This document shows positions 11,179 through 23,670 of a stretch of DNA of 64,000 nucleotides, piece by piece. The stretch lies in contig JACCGJ010000245.1 in the NCBI GenBank assembly GCA_013407085.1, forward strand, positions 1 through 64,000, given 5' to 3'. Source of the stretch: Atriophallophorus winterbourni (taxonomy: Eukaryota; Platyhelminthes; Trematoda; Plagiorchiida; Microphallidae). The first letter of the stretch is position 1. Each line of letters opens with the position of its first letter. A model generated the notes under the pieces. That model worked only from the letters and a program-made list of their open reading frames with translations, had not been told where the DNA came from and made no database searches. Made by a program: the position numbers and the translations under genes.

Positions 11179-11433
11179 AGTTCGAGTTTAAGTTGCACAG
11201 GGCTGAAGGTGGCTAAAAGCCAATCACGCGTCCAGATTTCCTTCGGCGGTATGCGGTTGAACACCCGGCACTTCGATATCGAGTATAAATTCGTACTTTT
11301 CACACGTTCTTGTTTCCGGATATCTGAAAATTCAGGTGTGGTTTCTCTTTATCAGCACGGTGAGAGGTCAGCTATTCAGAAAACAATGCAATAATATGCG
11401 TGAACAATGTATGGTGTATGAAATCACTAGCCT

Positions 11434-11515
11434 AGTCGAGGCAAAGTGAAACACAGTCATAGACTGCATGTGGGCTAATTTGCTGTCCGGTTGCACTGGC
11501 CTATACAGATATTAT
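11434..11515 (+). repeat. SINE-like repeat R3 fragment
   Basis: Divergent copy of the R3 5' half: 'gaggcaaagtgaaacacagt', 'catgtgggctaa', 'ggcctatacagata' in the same order as 4990-5070. Confidence 0.5.
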
Positions 11516-11559
11516 AAAAAGTGTAACAATAAGTTTTTTTGTTTTTATTAGACAATGTG

Positions 11560-12290
11560 CGGAAATATGATAGACCATTTAACGTCTAATTCCCTCCTGA
11601 AGCTCAACACATTTGGGAGGCTAACTATGCAATCTGGGAGCTTGTTCCAGAAGTTGATCACACACGTTGCTGAAAAAGTGCCAGCAACCTGATCCTACTT
11701 TTAAGAAGCTTCATAGTAATACCCCCTGTAGCTACTTTGAGGGCAAATTTAGGTATTTCAGTAATATTATCACCCGTAAGACCATTTAGAATCTTGAAGA
11801 CTCCTATTAGGTCACCTCGCAACTGACGTCTCTTTAGTGAGAACGAACAGAGGTCCTAGAGTCTTGCCTCATAGGTTTTTCCTGCCTGGCCCTCAACCAT
11901 CCTAGTCGCAAGGCGCTGGACCCTTACGAGACATGCTATATCTTTATTTAAGTACGGTGCCTGGGATTGAACGCAGTATTCCAAGTAAGGCCGCACGAGT
12001 ACTTCGTATAAGGGAATAAAGATTGAAGGTTTTCGGCATGATAGCACTGAGCGAAGTCTTAACAATTCTCTGCGAGCCTTGTTTGCGGCTTCGGCACATT
12101 GAGTAGCCCACTTATAATCTCCTGTTATCGTAATACTTGAATCCTTTACTTTCCAAGCAGCAGCTATTCGGATAGTTATTTTGCAAACTTCTAGTTGGCT
12201 TGTCGTTAAATCAGTCGTCAGAACGCAGCTCTTCCCCAAGTTTAGTGGCAAGTCCATGTTTTTGTCCACTCGATTATTTTTCCTGAATCA
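11560..12290 (-). pseudogene. CR1-like ORF2 C-terminal fragment
   Basis: The minus-strand frame 12269-11856 encodes LPLNLGKSCVL, DYKWATQCAEAANKARRELLRLRSVLS, LYEVLVRPYLEYCVQ and VQRLATRMV. The match continues, with breaks, down to about 11560. Same family as the + strand copy at 10336-10983. Confidence 0.75.
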
Positions 12291-13079
12291 GAGATAAGTG
12301 TATCCCTACTGTCAGTTCCAGAAAATAGGATAGAACTCGCGGTTAATTAGGCAGCGTGTATTCTGGTAATATCCACGTACGGAAATTATTCCAATACAAA
12401 ACTCCAGGGGAATATGTATTGAAACTTGAGGTTAATTAATATGTAAGTCAGCGCCAAAACGTTCATATAATATCATGAACCTTCTTATTAATATTTACTC
12501 TCATATTGATATTAACATAAACATTAAATTAACGGTTTCGGAGTGAAATAATCTACGTAATATTCCTAAAACTACTAAATGCTCTGCTATTTAGATCAGA
12601 ACACTTTCGGTATTCCAAATAAACTACGGGATTATATCGATTAGATGAAATTCAATAGAATAATTCTTTTGTTACTCTGATTCGCAATACTTTGAAACAT
12701 ATTATTTAAAATGTTATACTGTTTAATATAAATGAAAGTTTCCCTTGAGATGATCTGAAAACTGCTTTTTGTTCTACTTATTGTGTCCGATCTGATTGCG
12801 CTTCGACAAAGCGCTTGATGAAAATTAAACTTTCGAAATCTAACTAAAACGCAGTGAAAATAGCTATTCCTCACACATCTTACATCATAAGAAAGTTTGT
12901 AAAACGATTTCCAGATTCAGCAATGTTTTTATTAAACCTTTTTCTACGCAAATGCAATAGAGATTCATGTTCAAAAAGCGTACCGTTGTTAATATATGTT
13001 CTCCCGCATCTTCCAGCAATGTAGAACAAACGATCGAATTTGATGAGGTACTACAATTTTGAATGCATCTCCAACTTCG
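12291..13079. other. AT-rich sequence, nothing recognised
   Basis: Strongly AT-rich, short frames only, no domain or repeat that I can match inside the window. Confidence 0.45.
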
Positions 13080-14715
13080 CTTTTTCGGTCAATTAGCCAG
13101 CAGAAACCTGTATTTCATCCCAGTGTATTACTTCTTCTCATTCAAGTAAACGTAACTTTGTTCATAGCAGATTTGATTAGTGTCAATGATTTGATGGCTT
13201 CGTTGGACATTTTAAATTCACGTTGTTTCCGACGTAACTGGTCGGTCAATGTTTGGGAACTGTTAGCATATTGCGGAATAAAGCGTTTATAATAGTTGGC
13301 CAAACCCGAAAAAATTCTGAATTGGCACATAGAGTTAGGACATAAATAATATGGATATCAGATACTTTTAAGGTAGGGGTTTTATACCGTTACAATCAAT
13401 TCGACTTCCTAGAATTTCAAGAGAACTCACTCCGAAGAGACATAGCAGGATTAACCCCAATAACTTATTGGGATAGATGTTAAACAAATTCACCGAGATG
13501 TTCAAGATGTTCATTGGGATTAGCACTAGCAATTAGGACATCATCAATGTACACGTAGACAAACGATATACCGATGAATACCTGGTCCAAGGATCTCTGG
13601 AACGTCTGTGCAGCATTGCGTAGACCAAATGGCATCCTGGATAAGTCGATTCAAATGGGGTGGTAATTGCAGTTTTGGCAATATCTTCGTCAGCTACAGA
13701 AATTCGATTACATGCACGCACTAAATCCAACATCTGAACACAGATTTTCCGTTAAGATACAGTGCAAAATCATGTTTTAGCGAAATAAGATAGCGGTCTG
13801 GGATCGTGACACGATTCGAAGCACGATAATCATCACATGGTGGCCAGGCGTTGGGTTCGTTTGATGACCATATTAAGTGACATGGACAAGGTGATTTGGA
13901 CGGACGGATAATGCCAAGTTACATCATAGGCTCGAATTCTCGTTTGGCATGTTTGGGTTTGTTAGGTGCCAGTCTACGTGGTCTACTGAAAACCGCGGTT
14001 CTACGAGTTAAAATACGTTGTTTAATGTCATGCTTCACAGGAGTCTCTCATGCATAAAGTTTGAAGATATCCGAAAATTCCTTCAAGAGTATCGAGGATC
14101 ATGACAAAAATAATTTGTTTGGATGAATTACACAAACTGCCATAGAAGTTTATCTTTGTGACATTGTCAATGAGATTCCGAGTGCTCAATGACTAAAATC
14201 ATTAAAGTGTGAGAGAAAATCGCCTTCCAGGATAGGGGTTTTAATGATGTTAACTATGAACAACAATGAAGTTAAGTCGCAGTCCGAGATCGATGGAGAG
14301 TTAGCAGTTTGTTTTTATTCGGGTAGCGTTGGACGCCTGTAGATTCAATGAAGAGTGGTTTTTGCCTTTTGAGTTTGTGGGTGGGATGACGCTTATGTTG
14401 GCTCTCATGTCGATCAGGGAACGCAAATTTGTTGAAACATCCGTGACGTAGAAATAGCAACTGGAAGTACTGCCGCCTCTACTGAATGGCCTCGGCGTTT
14501 CCCTGCAAGACACGTTGTGTTTTAAAGCTCCATGGGGATGTGCGATGAATAGATTTCGCACCGAAAAGGCAAGGATAATAGCAAACGCATGGTGTTCGTG
14601 ATCAGCTGTGCGATCTGTTGTTCGAATGTTTGTTTTGTCTACTGCTAGAACGGCTTCGACTTCTGTTTCAGGGTTGGATTTTTCGAGTGAAATCGCTGAT
14701 CTTGGATTCAAATCG
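13080..14715 (-). mobile_element. Ty3/gypsy LTR-retrotransposon pol relic
   Basis: Minus-strand order is protease, RT, RNase H boundary. Near 14400 FYVTDVSTNLRSLIDMR followed by ANISVIPP is a retropepsin active-site region with the expected DTG read as DMR. At about 13950-13800 is an RT entry region (SNEPNAWPPCDDYRASN). At 13650-13500 are FGLRNAAQTFQRSLDQVF and the catalytic YIDD within VYIDDVLIASANPNEHLEHL. At 13330-13142 is FSGLANYYKRFIPQYAN. Many frameshifts and stops are present and no LTRs were seen, so this is an old dead copy. Confidence 0.8.
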
Positions 14716-15280
14716 GATATTACATTTTTAAATCTGTGCTATAGAGTACAAATCGTTAAGAGTGGTTACCTGGCCGTGCAGATTGCTGTGTTACGAAAGA
14801 TCTCACAGAATATAATGATCGATCAGATCATCTTCCTTATTTCGCTTGTTATTTGTATTATGGTTTATAGCACGTATGACAAAGGTCAAATCAAATTGAT
14901 GTGTGTTCGGGCTCAACATCGGGTTGAGTGTGTTCCTGTTATATCCACATACATGATGAACTCCGAAGCAACGTCTGAAGAACAAGGACCACAGGTAAAT
15001 TTGGGAATAATAATAATAATTATAATTATATAAAATTTTGCTTTGGTATTACAAACAATTTTTTAAATATTGATCATGCTCACCGTACATAGGAAATCCT
15101 AAAATAATGATTCAACTATTTATAAATATTTAAATAGAAATATTACATCAGAATAGAGTTACCGGCAATAACAATGATTGGATAACGTTTGAATAAACAA
15201 ATTAGGGTGATGGAACACATAAGACTGTACAAATCACTACACAATTATACGAGAATTTTGCTACGTTTTGCTCACTTTCC
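14716..15280. other. AT-rich spacer with (ATA/ATT)n tract
   Basis: Contains a short (TAA)n/(TTA)n run at about 15007-15031. No gene recognised. Confidence 0.4.
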
Positions 15281-15290
15281 GACTCTCACA

Positions 15291-15332
15291 CACCACTATC
15301 GGTTTCTGGCTGTTTGCCGTCATATGTTGGTG
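15291..15332 (-). repeat. Decayed hammerhead-like relic
   Basis: On the minus strand: CACCAA, CATATGA (expected CTGATGA), CGGC-AAACA-GCC, GAAA intact, then CCGATA (expected GTC) and GTGGTG. The order and the AAACA loop match the intact copy at 6746, but two core elements are mutated. It abuts the RTE 5' leader that starts at about 15335. Confidence 0.5.
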
Positions 15333-15334
15333 AA

Positions 15335-15844
15335 GGTTCCAAAGGTTCTCACAGCCGGGGGTGGTAGTAGGAATGAGCCACCCACTATCTATAAAATGCT
15401 TCCACGTGGCGTGCGTCTCAAATAGCCTCTGACAATCAAGCCCAACTCCTGGCCTGCACGAGTGGCTTTCATAATATCGGCGAAACTGCTCTCACTGACA
15501 GGAGAAGGGGAGAAGGCGGGTGACTGGCGCCTTAAAACCAGTTTGCTCCGGGCAGATGGAGCTCGTCAGCTACTGGCAATCCATCTAGGAGAAGGAAAAC
15601 CCTGACTCCAAACCCCCACTGCCTTGTGGGTCACCCGATTGCGGGAAAGGCTTCGGGAGAAAACCCCGAGGAAAAATCCGGAGGGAAGTCCCGTAGGTAG
15701 ATAACTGGCGCACAGCGCGTTTATCTGCCAACTCCCTGCTGCCTTGTAGGTTGCACTTGGCTGTGAAAAGGCTAGAGAGGTGTACTCGAACAAACACCAA
15801 GTGGTGCTGGGGACATCACTTGTACACTATCCCCAAGAAACTTC
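15335..15844 (+). repeat. RTE 5' leader (repeat family R1)
   Basis: Nearly identical to 32490-32990 over about 500 bp and homologous in reverse to 3061-3420 and 51518-51960. It contains the R1 landmarks 'tctataaaatgcttccacg', 'tgactggcgccttaaaacc' and 'ggtgctggggacatcacttg'. It leads directly into a coding frame at 15845. Confidence 0.75.
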
Positions 15845-16417
15845 ATGATGATGTCTCAACGTATATCTCAGCTCTTTGCTACGGCGTTCCTGAGACGCGA
15901 CGCGCCCTTGGCTCTCCCAGCGGCTAGGGTGAAAAGTAAGCTAGCTGGGGCCATAAATATCCGTAAGGACTTTTATCTGGGATGCTGGAACGTACGGACA
16001 CTGGATGGATCTGGTCAGCATGCAGTAGCGATTGCGCTCAGCGACCATGCAAATCAAGCACTCATGTCATGGATGCCTGTATCCCCGAGAATCGCGGTGG
16101 TCCGGCTGAGGGGTCACCCTTTGAATATAACGGTCGTTTCGGTGTATGCCCCAACCCTATCAGCCGACCAAACTACAAAAGACGACTTTTATAACCAACT
16201 TCAATTCGTAGTCGATAGAGTTGCTGGAAACGACGTACTGGAAAACAGGAAAACACGACAACAATGGAAGTTTATAGCCGAAACTATCGATGTGAATAAA
16301 ACTGTCGAAATAGATACGTTCGGGATACCCAAGTCCATCCATTACAAAGGAGGTGGATCCCGACCGCCTAAAGTCACCTTGAAAACAGTCGCAAGCTACC
16401 AAGTGGTGTCCGAATGA
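15845..16417 (+). pseudogene. RTE-like ORF fragment, internally deleted endonuclease
   Basis: 190 codons open. Residues from about 46 read FYLGCWNVRTLDGSGQ, then SDHANQALMSWMPVSPRI, VVSVYAPT and DDFYNQLQ, all from an APE-type endonuclease, with a block deleted between NVRTL and the next motif. After about residue 130 the sequence no longer looks like the element. No RT follows, so the copy is truncated. Confidence 0.7.
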
Positions 16418-16559
16418 GTGCTCCGGAAACAAATAAACTAGATCCTGTAGACAATTTACCACGCACACGCCCAATTCATTTCATTTCAATTACCTATCCA
16501 AAAAACAATATGTGTCCGACTCATGTCGACTCGGAAAAGTAGAAACGACTTCAACGCCT

Positions 16560-17990
16560 CATCTGTATCTTTGCCAAATATATTACAATTTAAAACTAGA
16601 ATTAGTCTCTCACATTGTCCATCATTGTTAACCCATAAAACCATAAAGTGTGTCTATACGAACGCGCAATGTCTGAGAAACAAAATACAGGTGATTGATA
16701 CTGTATGTTTACAGCTCACCGGACTTAGTTGCAATTACCGAAAGATTTTTTGAACCTCATGTATCAGACAATGAATTAACATTGAAAGGAATGTCTTTTC
16801 TCCGTCAAGACCGTATGGCACGCGGTGGTGGAGTAGCACTTTATACAACCAACAGTTATCATGCATATAAATGGCCGATATTGACCTACGTGTACAGGAT
16901 ACTCTGTGGTGCTTTTTAGACATGTCAAAGGCTTTCGACCGCGTCAATCATAGTATTCTTATCCAGAAACTTGAGTTGCACAGGATAACAGGAAAACGTT
17001 TTGCTTGGCTAGAAAACTATTTACGCGACAGTAGTGCCCAAGTCAGAGTTGACGGCGCCTTATAGAAACCATTTAAATTACGAACGGAATGCCCAGGGGT
17101 TGGTCCTCGGACTGATTTTGTTTTTGACCTAGGCAAACGACATTCCTGAGCGTGTTGAATGTAAGGTTATGTTATTTGCAGACGATATCAAGCTTCGGAG
17201 AAGCATACGTACAAATGATGACTGTGATATTTTGCAGAAGGATCTAAACACATTGCACGATTGGTCTCTGAGAAACAAACTACTCTTCAACTCCCAAAAG
17301 TGCAAGGTAATAATCATTAGAAAGACCGTGAATTACAACTACACTCTTGGTCCCACCAACTCGTCTGTACAACTGAAGAGAAGGATTTGGGGGTTTGGAC
17401 CAGTTCAAGTCTGTAGACTTCACTACAGTGCCAAACAAAAACGCGTGACAAGTCTTGGACTTATTGAAACGAATTTTTGACAGATTCATGAATCAGTCGT
17501 TGTCCCGTATCATGAACGCTTATCTGAGACCAGCGATGTAATACGCTGTTCAGGCTTGGTTACACTGGATTCAAAGAGACATCAATCTTCTGCAGCGTAT
17601 TTACCACCGAACCACAAAGCTTGTATCCGGACTAGCTGCCAAACCATATGAAGAACGTTTGAAGAATCTCAATCTTTTCGACTTTCGCTGTCGTCGACTA
17701 AGATGTGACCTCATACTGATGTACAACATTATGCACGTCCTTAACCATCCCTAGTCCAAACGTTTTACACGCTTGCCACCCCGTGCCAGTCGGAAACATA
17801 AACTTACAGTGCTTATTCCCACTCCAAGACTGAACTGTCGAAGATATTCGTATGCTGTACGTGTAAGTTTCACATGGTACACCCTTCCCTCCACTGTTAC
17901 ACTCTCAGCTAACCTGGATATTTTAAAAGCTAATTCCGACAATTGCTTGAGAGAAAACGCACATTTTGATACGATTTACACCACATGAGT
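16560..17990 (+). pseudogene. CR1-like element, broken and internally deleted
   Basis: Pieces in order: endonuclease start KCVYTNAQCLRNKIQ (16648), AITERFFEPHVSDNE and RMARGGGVALYTTNSYH. It then jumps to the RT: FLDMSKAFDRVNHSILIQKL (16910) and VKVMLFADDIKL (17165). The C-terminus follows: YAVQAWLHWIQRDINLLQRI, KPYEERLKNLNLFDF and RLNCRRYSYAVRV. The part between the endonuclease and RT core is missing, and several stops and frameshifts interrupt the rest. Confidence 0.75.
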
Positions 17991-18600
17991 TTCCCTGTTC
18001 TTCTTTTTTATTGTGTATACCTCATAACTCCATTCTATGGTTATTGGTTATTGTTGAGCTAAATGCTTTTGAGACCATTACAACTTTGAATCACTTTGAA
18101 TCACTATTATCGAACATTTTATTATCAATGTAACCAAACATTTCCAATTTTAAACAAAAAATTTCTGGATTTGAAAGTATCGCCACTCATTCAATCCCAT
18201 TTTTGCTGTGTACATTTTGAAAACTTGACATGCCGTCGTAGGAGAGAAAAGCGAATTAGAACAATGGTGAAAAATCTGGCCAACGCTGTGTGGTTCTTCC
18301 TTGTGTTCTCGAACACATTAACACTACTTCGGGAACTCAAATACAGCACAACGATTACAAACAGTGGCTCTACGTTGCCAACAGCATCGGAACTCACGAG
18401 TCAGTCATGCTGGTCACGTTTAGAATACTTTGTTTGCTAAACTATAAAGAGGACGGGTCAAAACCTCTAAAAATAACATTTTTAACGAGAGATATGATGG
18501 AATCAATTAGGGCCAACTAGAAAGCAAATCATAGTAATCTCCCGGAGGATGCCAGAATGAGTGACCTAAGACGTTTCACACAGAAACCTTCTAATTAATC
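17991..18600. other. Unassigned sequence between CR1 copies
   Basis: Short frames only; no motif recognised. Confidence 0.4.
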
Positions 18601-18639
18601 ACGGCTTTAACAATCAGACCTGACCCGATTAGAAACACT

Positions 18640-20170
18640 GCAGCAATCTTGAAAAAATGACTAATGTCCGTTTCCCGAAGGGTCAGAAAAATTAGCGAGC
18701 TTTCAGCTTCATTACTATATAAGAAAACAATAATCAATTGCTTATGTACGAAAGCACAATGCCCAGTGAACAAACTAGCTAAAATGAAGGATCTCTGTAA
18801 TCAGCACTCACTCGACGTCATTGCAATAATCTTACGTGAGGGATCGCAAGCTCTTTATTACAAACGTAACCTTGTTTCAGAAAGATCGCTTAAGAGCAGG
18901 TGGTGAAGTAGCTGTTTAACATCACGATCGTTTAAACGGTGAGGTATTTACTGACACTGATCTTAGTCTAGAAGACAGTATATGGTGTACATTGACGCTC
19001 TAATTAGAAGACAGTTGCATCTTTGGTGTTGTTTACCGTTTAACGTAATCATCGTTTGCGCATAACGAGAAACTCTTAAAAGCAATGCATTTCTTCGGAA
19101 AAAAAAGAACAATTCGCAATTATTGATTATAAAAGACTTCAATCTGCCTCAACCCACCCTCTTTTATAATCATATTTTCTAATATACACGACAACAAAAT
19201 TTGCAACAGACATCTGTTTCAAACCTAGTATCAAACTCTGAAGCCACGGCTGACCACATTGTTCTGCTCTTTTAATACATGTTCAAAAGATAAGTGGATT
19301 ACATTGGTTTGATGGAAACAATGGTGGATTCCGATGAACATAATACAAATTTCAGTGATCCATACTCGCATTGCACAACCCTAACAGACTACAACATCAA
19401 CATGATACATTTGAATTCGAACTATGTCCCGAAACTTAATCGCAAGGAACTCGACTTCAGAATTCGAAGTCGCACTAGAAAATGGTTGACAAAGCAAAAT
19501 TTGGCTTTCGCTATTCACTGGGTTGCCAGAACAGAATCGAAATGGGCAAACTCTTACTAATTGCGGAATCGTGTCACAAATCTCATCCGAGAGAATAAAC
19601 AATATCACCGGCTTTAGCTAGCTATACCAATGCAGCAAAATCCCAAACTGTTTTATCGAACCATTAACTACAGTACGAAGCTGAAACCCGGTGTTTTTCC
19701 GATTATGAAAAATAACGGACTAACTGATTCTGTGCTGGAAACCACTAACGCTATAGCCAGATTTCATCCACGAGTTTTCACCTCCAATGATGAATTACAT
19801 CAATCGTAATTGTCTGCGCCTATTGTACCGGGGACGATATGCGTTATATGCATCAATTCTTAAATAATGCAGCACCAGCTAAGTTCGTTGAATATCAACA
19901 AGTCCACGGGAACTGACGGAATCACACAAGCAATCCTAAAGTTATGCGGCAGACGATTATGCGATTATGTGATTTATATAATCACTCATTGAGGGAGGGT
20001 CTTGTACCGACTGACTGGAAAAGTAAAATAATAACACCTATCTACGGAGTTGTAACTCGTTCTGACCCGGCATATTACCGACCTGTTACTCTCTTACAAG
20101 TGATCTCAAAAATCATGAAGCGAAATAATTGTACGTCATATCGAAACCCAAAACTTGTTGTCCAGATAGC
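18640..20170 (+). pseudogene. CR1-like element, decayed 5' portion
   Basis: The endonuclease-type start is recognisable (NCLCTKAQCPVNKLAKMKDLC, 18740), followed by scattered fragments (KWLTKQNLAFAIHW near 19480, a linker-region match) and an RT piece: LREGLVPTDWKSKIITPIYG and YYRPVTLLQVISKIM (19990-20120). Heavily mutated. RT motifs resume at 21570, so one element was probably split by the sequence between. Confidence 0.6.
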
Positions 20171-20214
20171 AACATAGTTTTCGGGAGTCTTGTTCTCGCA
20201 TGAATAACCTACTG

Positions 20215-21530
20215 GAGACGATAATATTATATATATATATATTCTTGGACATTCAAGGCATGCAATACATGATCAGTTTATCAAAATTTGAACAGTAAAA
20301 GAAAATAGTAAAGTGCAAGTGACTGAATTGAGCGGGATTTTTAAACATTTTCCCCGTTCAATAATGGAAATGAATATACAGTAGGTAAGAAAAAATTTTC
20401 AATGTCTAATAGAAATAAAATTTCATTTAAATAATGTCAGGATTTACGAATGGCAAGGATGCAAGAAACAAATAGAGAACAGAAATGGAACGTAATTATG
20501 GAAAAAGTGGTGCGAATTGTAATGAAGGTGTCATAAAAATTGATAAATAAATTATATATGCACAAATTCATATTTATACGTAAAGGTTGGTTATGAAGAT
20601 TGAAAAGGGAGCATAAATCTATCGGAATAAGAAAATCTAAAAAATTGTGGGGGGTGAGAGAGGGTGTGGCTAATAGCAGGGAGTAGGCAGTAGGGTGCTG
20701 TGCTCCAATACTGTTGAAGAATTGTCGACGAATCGAACCAAAATTTGTTCACCAGCCGGATTTTAGTTATCTGCAGGAGAATGAATCGCATACGGAACAA
20801 ATCTCGGGCGGATAGATTTCGAGCCAATTACAGTGATGGTTAGTTATTCGAAGACACTGGAATATAATGAAAGACTTTCTCTTCACCAGCACGGTGAGAG
20901 GTCATCAATGTAAAATAGTACATCATTTAAGAACTAAGAATGTACATTGAAAAACATAATGTTTGTTTAGTTTTTTAGTTTTTTTTTCATTTTTTGGTAG
21001 ATTTTTAATATTTTGCACGTTATGATAAAAAACGAGACATTTCTAGGCCTCATGAAAAGTAAAAGACAGTTATATACATAATGGTGTATAGAAAATGTTA
21101 TCGAAGGCAATGTTGAGATTAATTAGTGTAAGAGCATTTCTAGGGTTCGGTAACCTGACACTTGAATGGCCAGTTAACCAGAGAAGACTATCTGACCTCA
21201 TGATATACTAATATATGCACATATATAAGCAGATAACGGTTAGGGATATGGTCATATGGTGAAAATGATTATTAAGCGCACGTTTACGATGAAGATTTGT
21301 AGCAACATATCTAGGGTCCGGTAACCTGACACTTGAATGGCCAGTTATCCGAAAAATACCATAAGACAACATGATATACTATTATGTGGAGAAAGATGTG
21401 GAATTAGAAACCTGGGATCCCATGAGAGTATAGAATATCTAGAAAAGAGTTTATCTCAAGTATTTTGGATAGTGAGTGAACGGTAAGAGTTTATACAAGC
21501 GTTTTAAATTTTCCTGTAGATAGATGACTA
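20215..21530. other. Unidentified AT-rich insertion with a degenerate tandem repeat
   Basis: Separates two halves of a CR1 copy. It contains a (TA)n run (about 20226-20242), a reverse copy of the CR1 3' hairpin (about 20874-20900) and two diverged copies of a roughly 170-bp unit (listed separately). No coding sequence recognised. Confidence 0.45.
21125..21395. repeat. Two-copy repeat, about 172-bp period
   Basis: Both copies contain 'ggtaacctgacacttgaatg' and 'gccagtta', then a 'catgatatacta' block (21152-21212 and 21322-21383). The flanks are more diverged. Confidence 0.6.
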
Positions 21531-21569
21531 GACGCATGCAGTAGATGATGGTGGTTGCGCGCATGCATG

Positions 21570-22690
21570 TTATTTGGACATATCAAATGCGTATGGTCGC
21601 GTGGATCATTCTATAATACCGAGCAAGGTGCAAATGTTGGTATTAATCCACGCCTTCTTACATTGCCGAGAAGCTAACTTCTTGATCACAAGGCAACTCT
21701 ACGTATCGATGGTGTGACTTCTAGGGAAACCGAAGTCACTTGCGGTGTCCCACAAGGTTCGCTACTTGGTTCGGATCTCTTTTTGATTTACATTAACGAC
21801 ATTCCAAAACTTGACACAAGCAAAATGGTTCTCTTTGCGGATGATGCTAAACTGTGGATGCAAATCATTTCAAAAGTAGACTGTTTGCGATTACAAAGCG
21901 ATTTGGAAGTATTAAACAGCTGGTCAGTGCAAAACCAGTTTCCATTCATCTTAGGGAAATGCAAAATTTTGTAAAAAAAGGTTATGATTTCACATTCCTC
22001 TACAACCTTGGATCGCAACAGCTGAAATGGAAAACCATAGAAAAGTGCCTTGGCGTATGGATTAGTGGAATTCTCAAGATGAGCACGCGATGTGAAGCAG
22101 TGTGTAGTGGTAGACCCAGTCGAGATAAAGTAATAAATAAGACTGGACAACTGGGAGTGTTACCACTAGCAGTTTATAGTTTATAGTCGACAGAAAATGC
22201 TATTCCGATGTAGTTTATATCACGCAACCACATAACACATGAACTCGAGCACAATCACGACAATGGATGGAGCTAGTCCTAAAATAGAACAAGAGATGCG
22301 TCACGCCACGTGTAATCCAAAAACCGCGCGCTAAATAGTTACATAAACTGATACTCGGCATAAGCAGTAAAACAAGCTCAGTAAAAGTTATGCAAATGGA
22401 AAACACTATGAGTGTACGACCGAGCAAGCCGCATGCTAGGTATACTTCAGTGAATTTTCGGATATTTTCATGTGAAACATTCCCCATGATCGTAAATACA
22501 TATACTAACACAGTGATGGATTACTCAATGCGAGCATTAGCACCATGGCTACAAATGAACATCAAGCCGCTCGAGATGATTTATCAAAGAGCAACTAAAA
22601 TGGTTGGCTGTCTCCGAAACCTTACATATGAGGATCGAATGGTTCATCTTAATTTGGATACACTGCCTCGCAAACGGCTTTGATTGGATC
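21570..22690 (+). pseudogene. CR1-like RT core and C-terminus
   Basis: LDISNAYGRVDHS-like RT motif near 21575 and then VTCGVPQGSLLGSDLFLIYIND with the catalytic FADD (21714-21850). A C-terminal piece follows at 22440-22680: PMIVNTYTNTVMDYSMRALA, IYQRATKMVGCL and LNLDTLPRKRL. Frameshifted between pieces. Confidence 0.7.
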
Positions 22691-23129
22691 TGATCCTAAT
22701 TTATCAAATAATGATCTCAAAGATGCACCCTCTGAGGTATCTATTTCGCCTCCGGTCAAGCCACACCACGTGTACTCCCACATTGGCATTTGATATTCCA
22801 CATTCTCACCGGAACTGACGTCGGTTCTTCTATTCGGTGCGCGTTTGTTTCTTATGAAACTCCCCACCATCAGATATTGTACAATCATATAGTTAAATGA
22901 TTTTCAGCAACAATTTTGATATATTTATGCGTAATAATTCCACCTAACATCCCGTTTATATAACACAGCATTTATCCTAACCAAAATTTTTCCATCATAC
23001 CGAGACAATACATGTCATTTTTTCTAACTACAAGATGCGTCGGTCTTCCAAACGCCTTAATTTTATATATATTTCTTTACGAATATCTTATGGTGTTGTA
23101 CAGCTACAAGCTCTTTATACAATAAATCC

Positions 23130-23650
23130 GTGAATCTATTGCGCTGTTGCAGCGCAACATGCACGCAATGTGCTCTTTCGGTTGAAGTCGGTGCTTTCCA
23201 GCAGAAGTCCCGAGGTGTTCCTGCCACATTACAAGGCGTTAGTCAGGCCGCATTTGGAATATTGTGTCCAGGCGTGGTGTCCTCACTAACAGAACGATAT
23301 CATTCGACTCGAAAGCGTCCAGCGACTAGCAACACGCATGATTGCGGGTCAGCGTGGGAAAAGTTATGCTGATCGCTTTTGTGCTCTGGGACTTTTCTCT
23401 CTTAAGCGTCGTCGTTTGAAAGGTGATTTGATTAAAAACTTTAAGATCTTAAAGGGCTTAAGCGGCGTTAATCCAGATGACATCTTTACCGTACGTTCTA
23501 AGCTGGGCACTCGCGGACACGCGCTCAAGCTTGCTAAGGAACGATGTCGACTAGATTCTAGGAAAAAACTTTTTCAGCTTCAGGGTGATCAACTTCTGGA
23601 AAAAGCTCACTGAAGAACTTATCTCCTGTAGTTCCGTCTAAACTTTCAAG
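23130..23650 (+). pseudogene. CR1-like C-terminal fragment
   Basis: HYKALVRPHLEYCVQAW (frame around 23220-23275), LESVQRLATRMIAGQRGKSY, LGLFSLKRRRLKGDLIKNF, then LGTRGHALKLAKERCRLDSR. This is the terminal domain of the same subfamily as 10336-10983, cut off at both ends. Confidence 0.8.
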
Positions 23651-23670
23651 CAGGGCTTAGACCGTGGCTG

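Noticed and set aside
14608..15033. 141-codon plus-strand ORF
   Set aside because: It overlaps the gypsy relic on the opposite strand and ends in Ile encoded by an ATA/ATT repeat.
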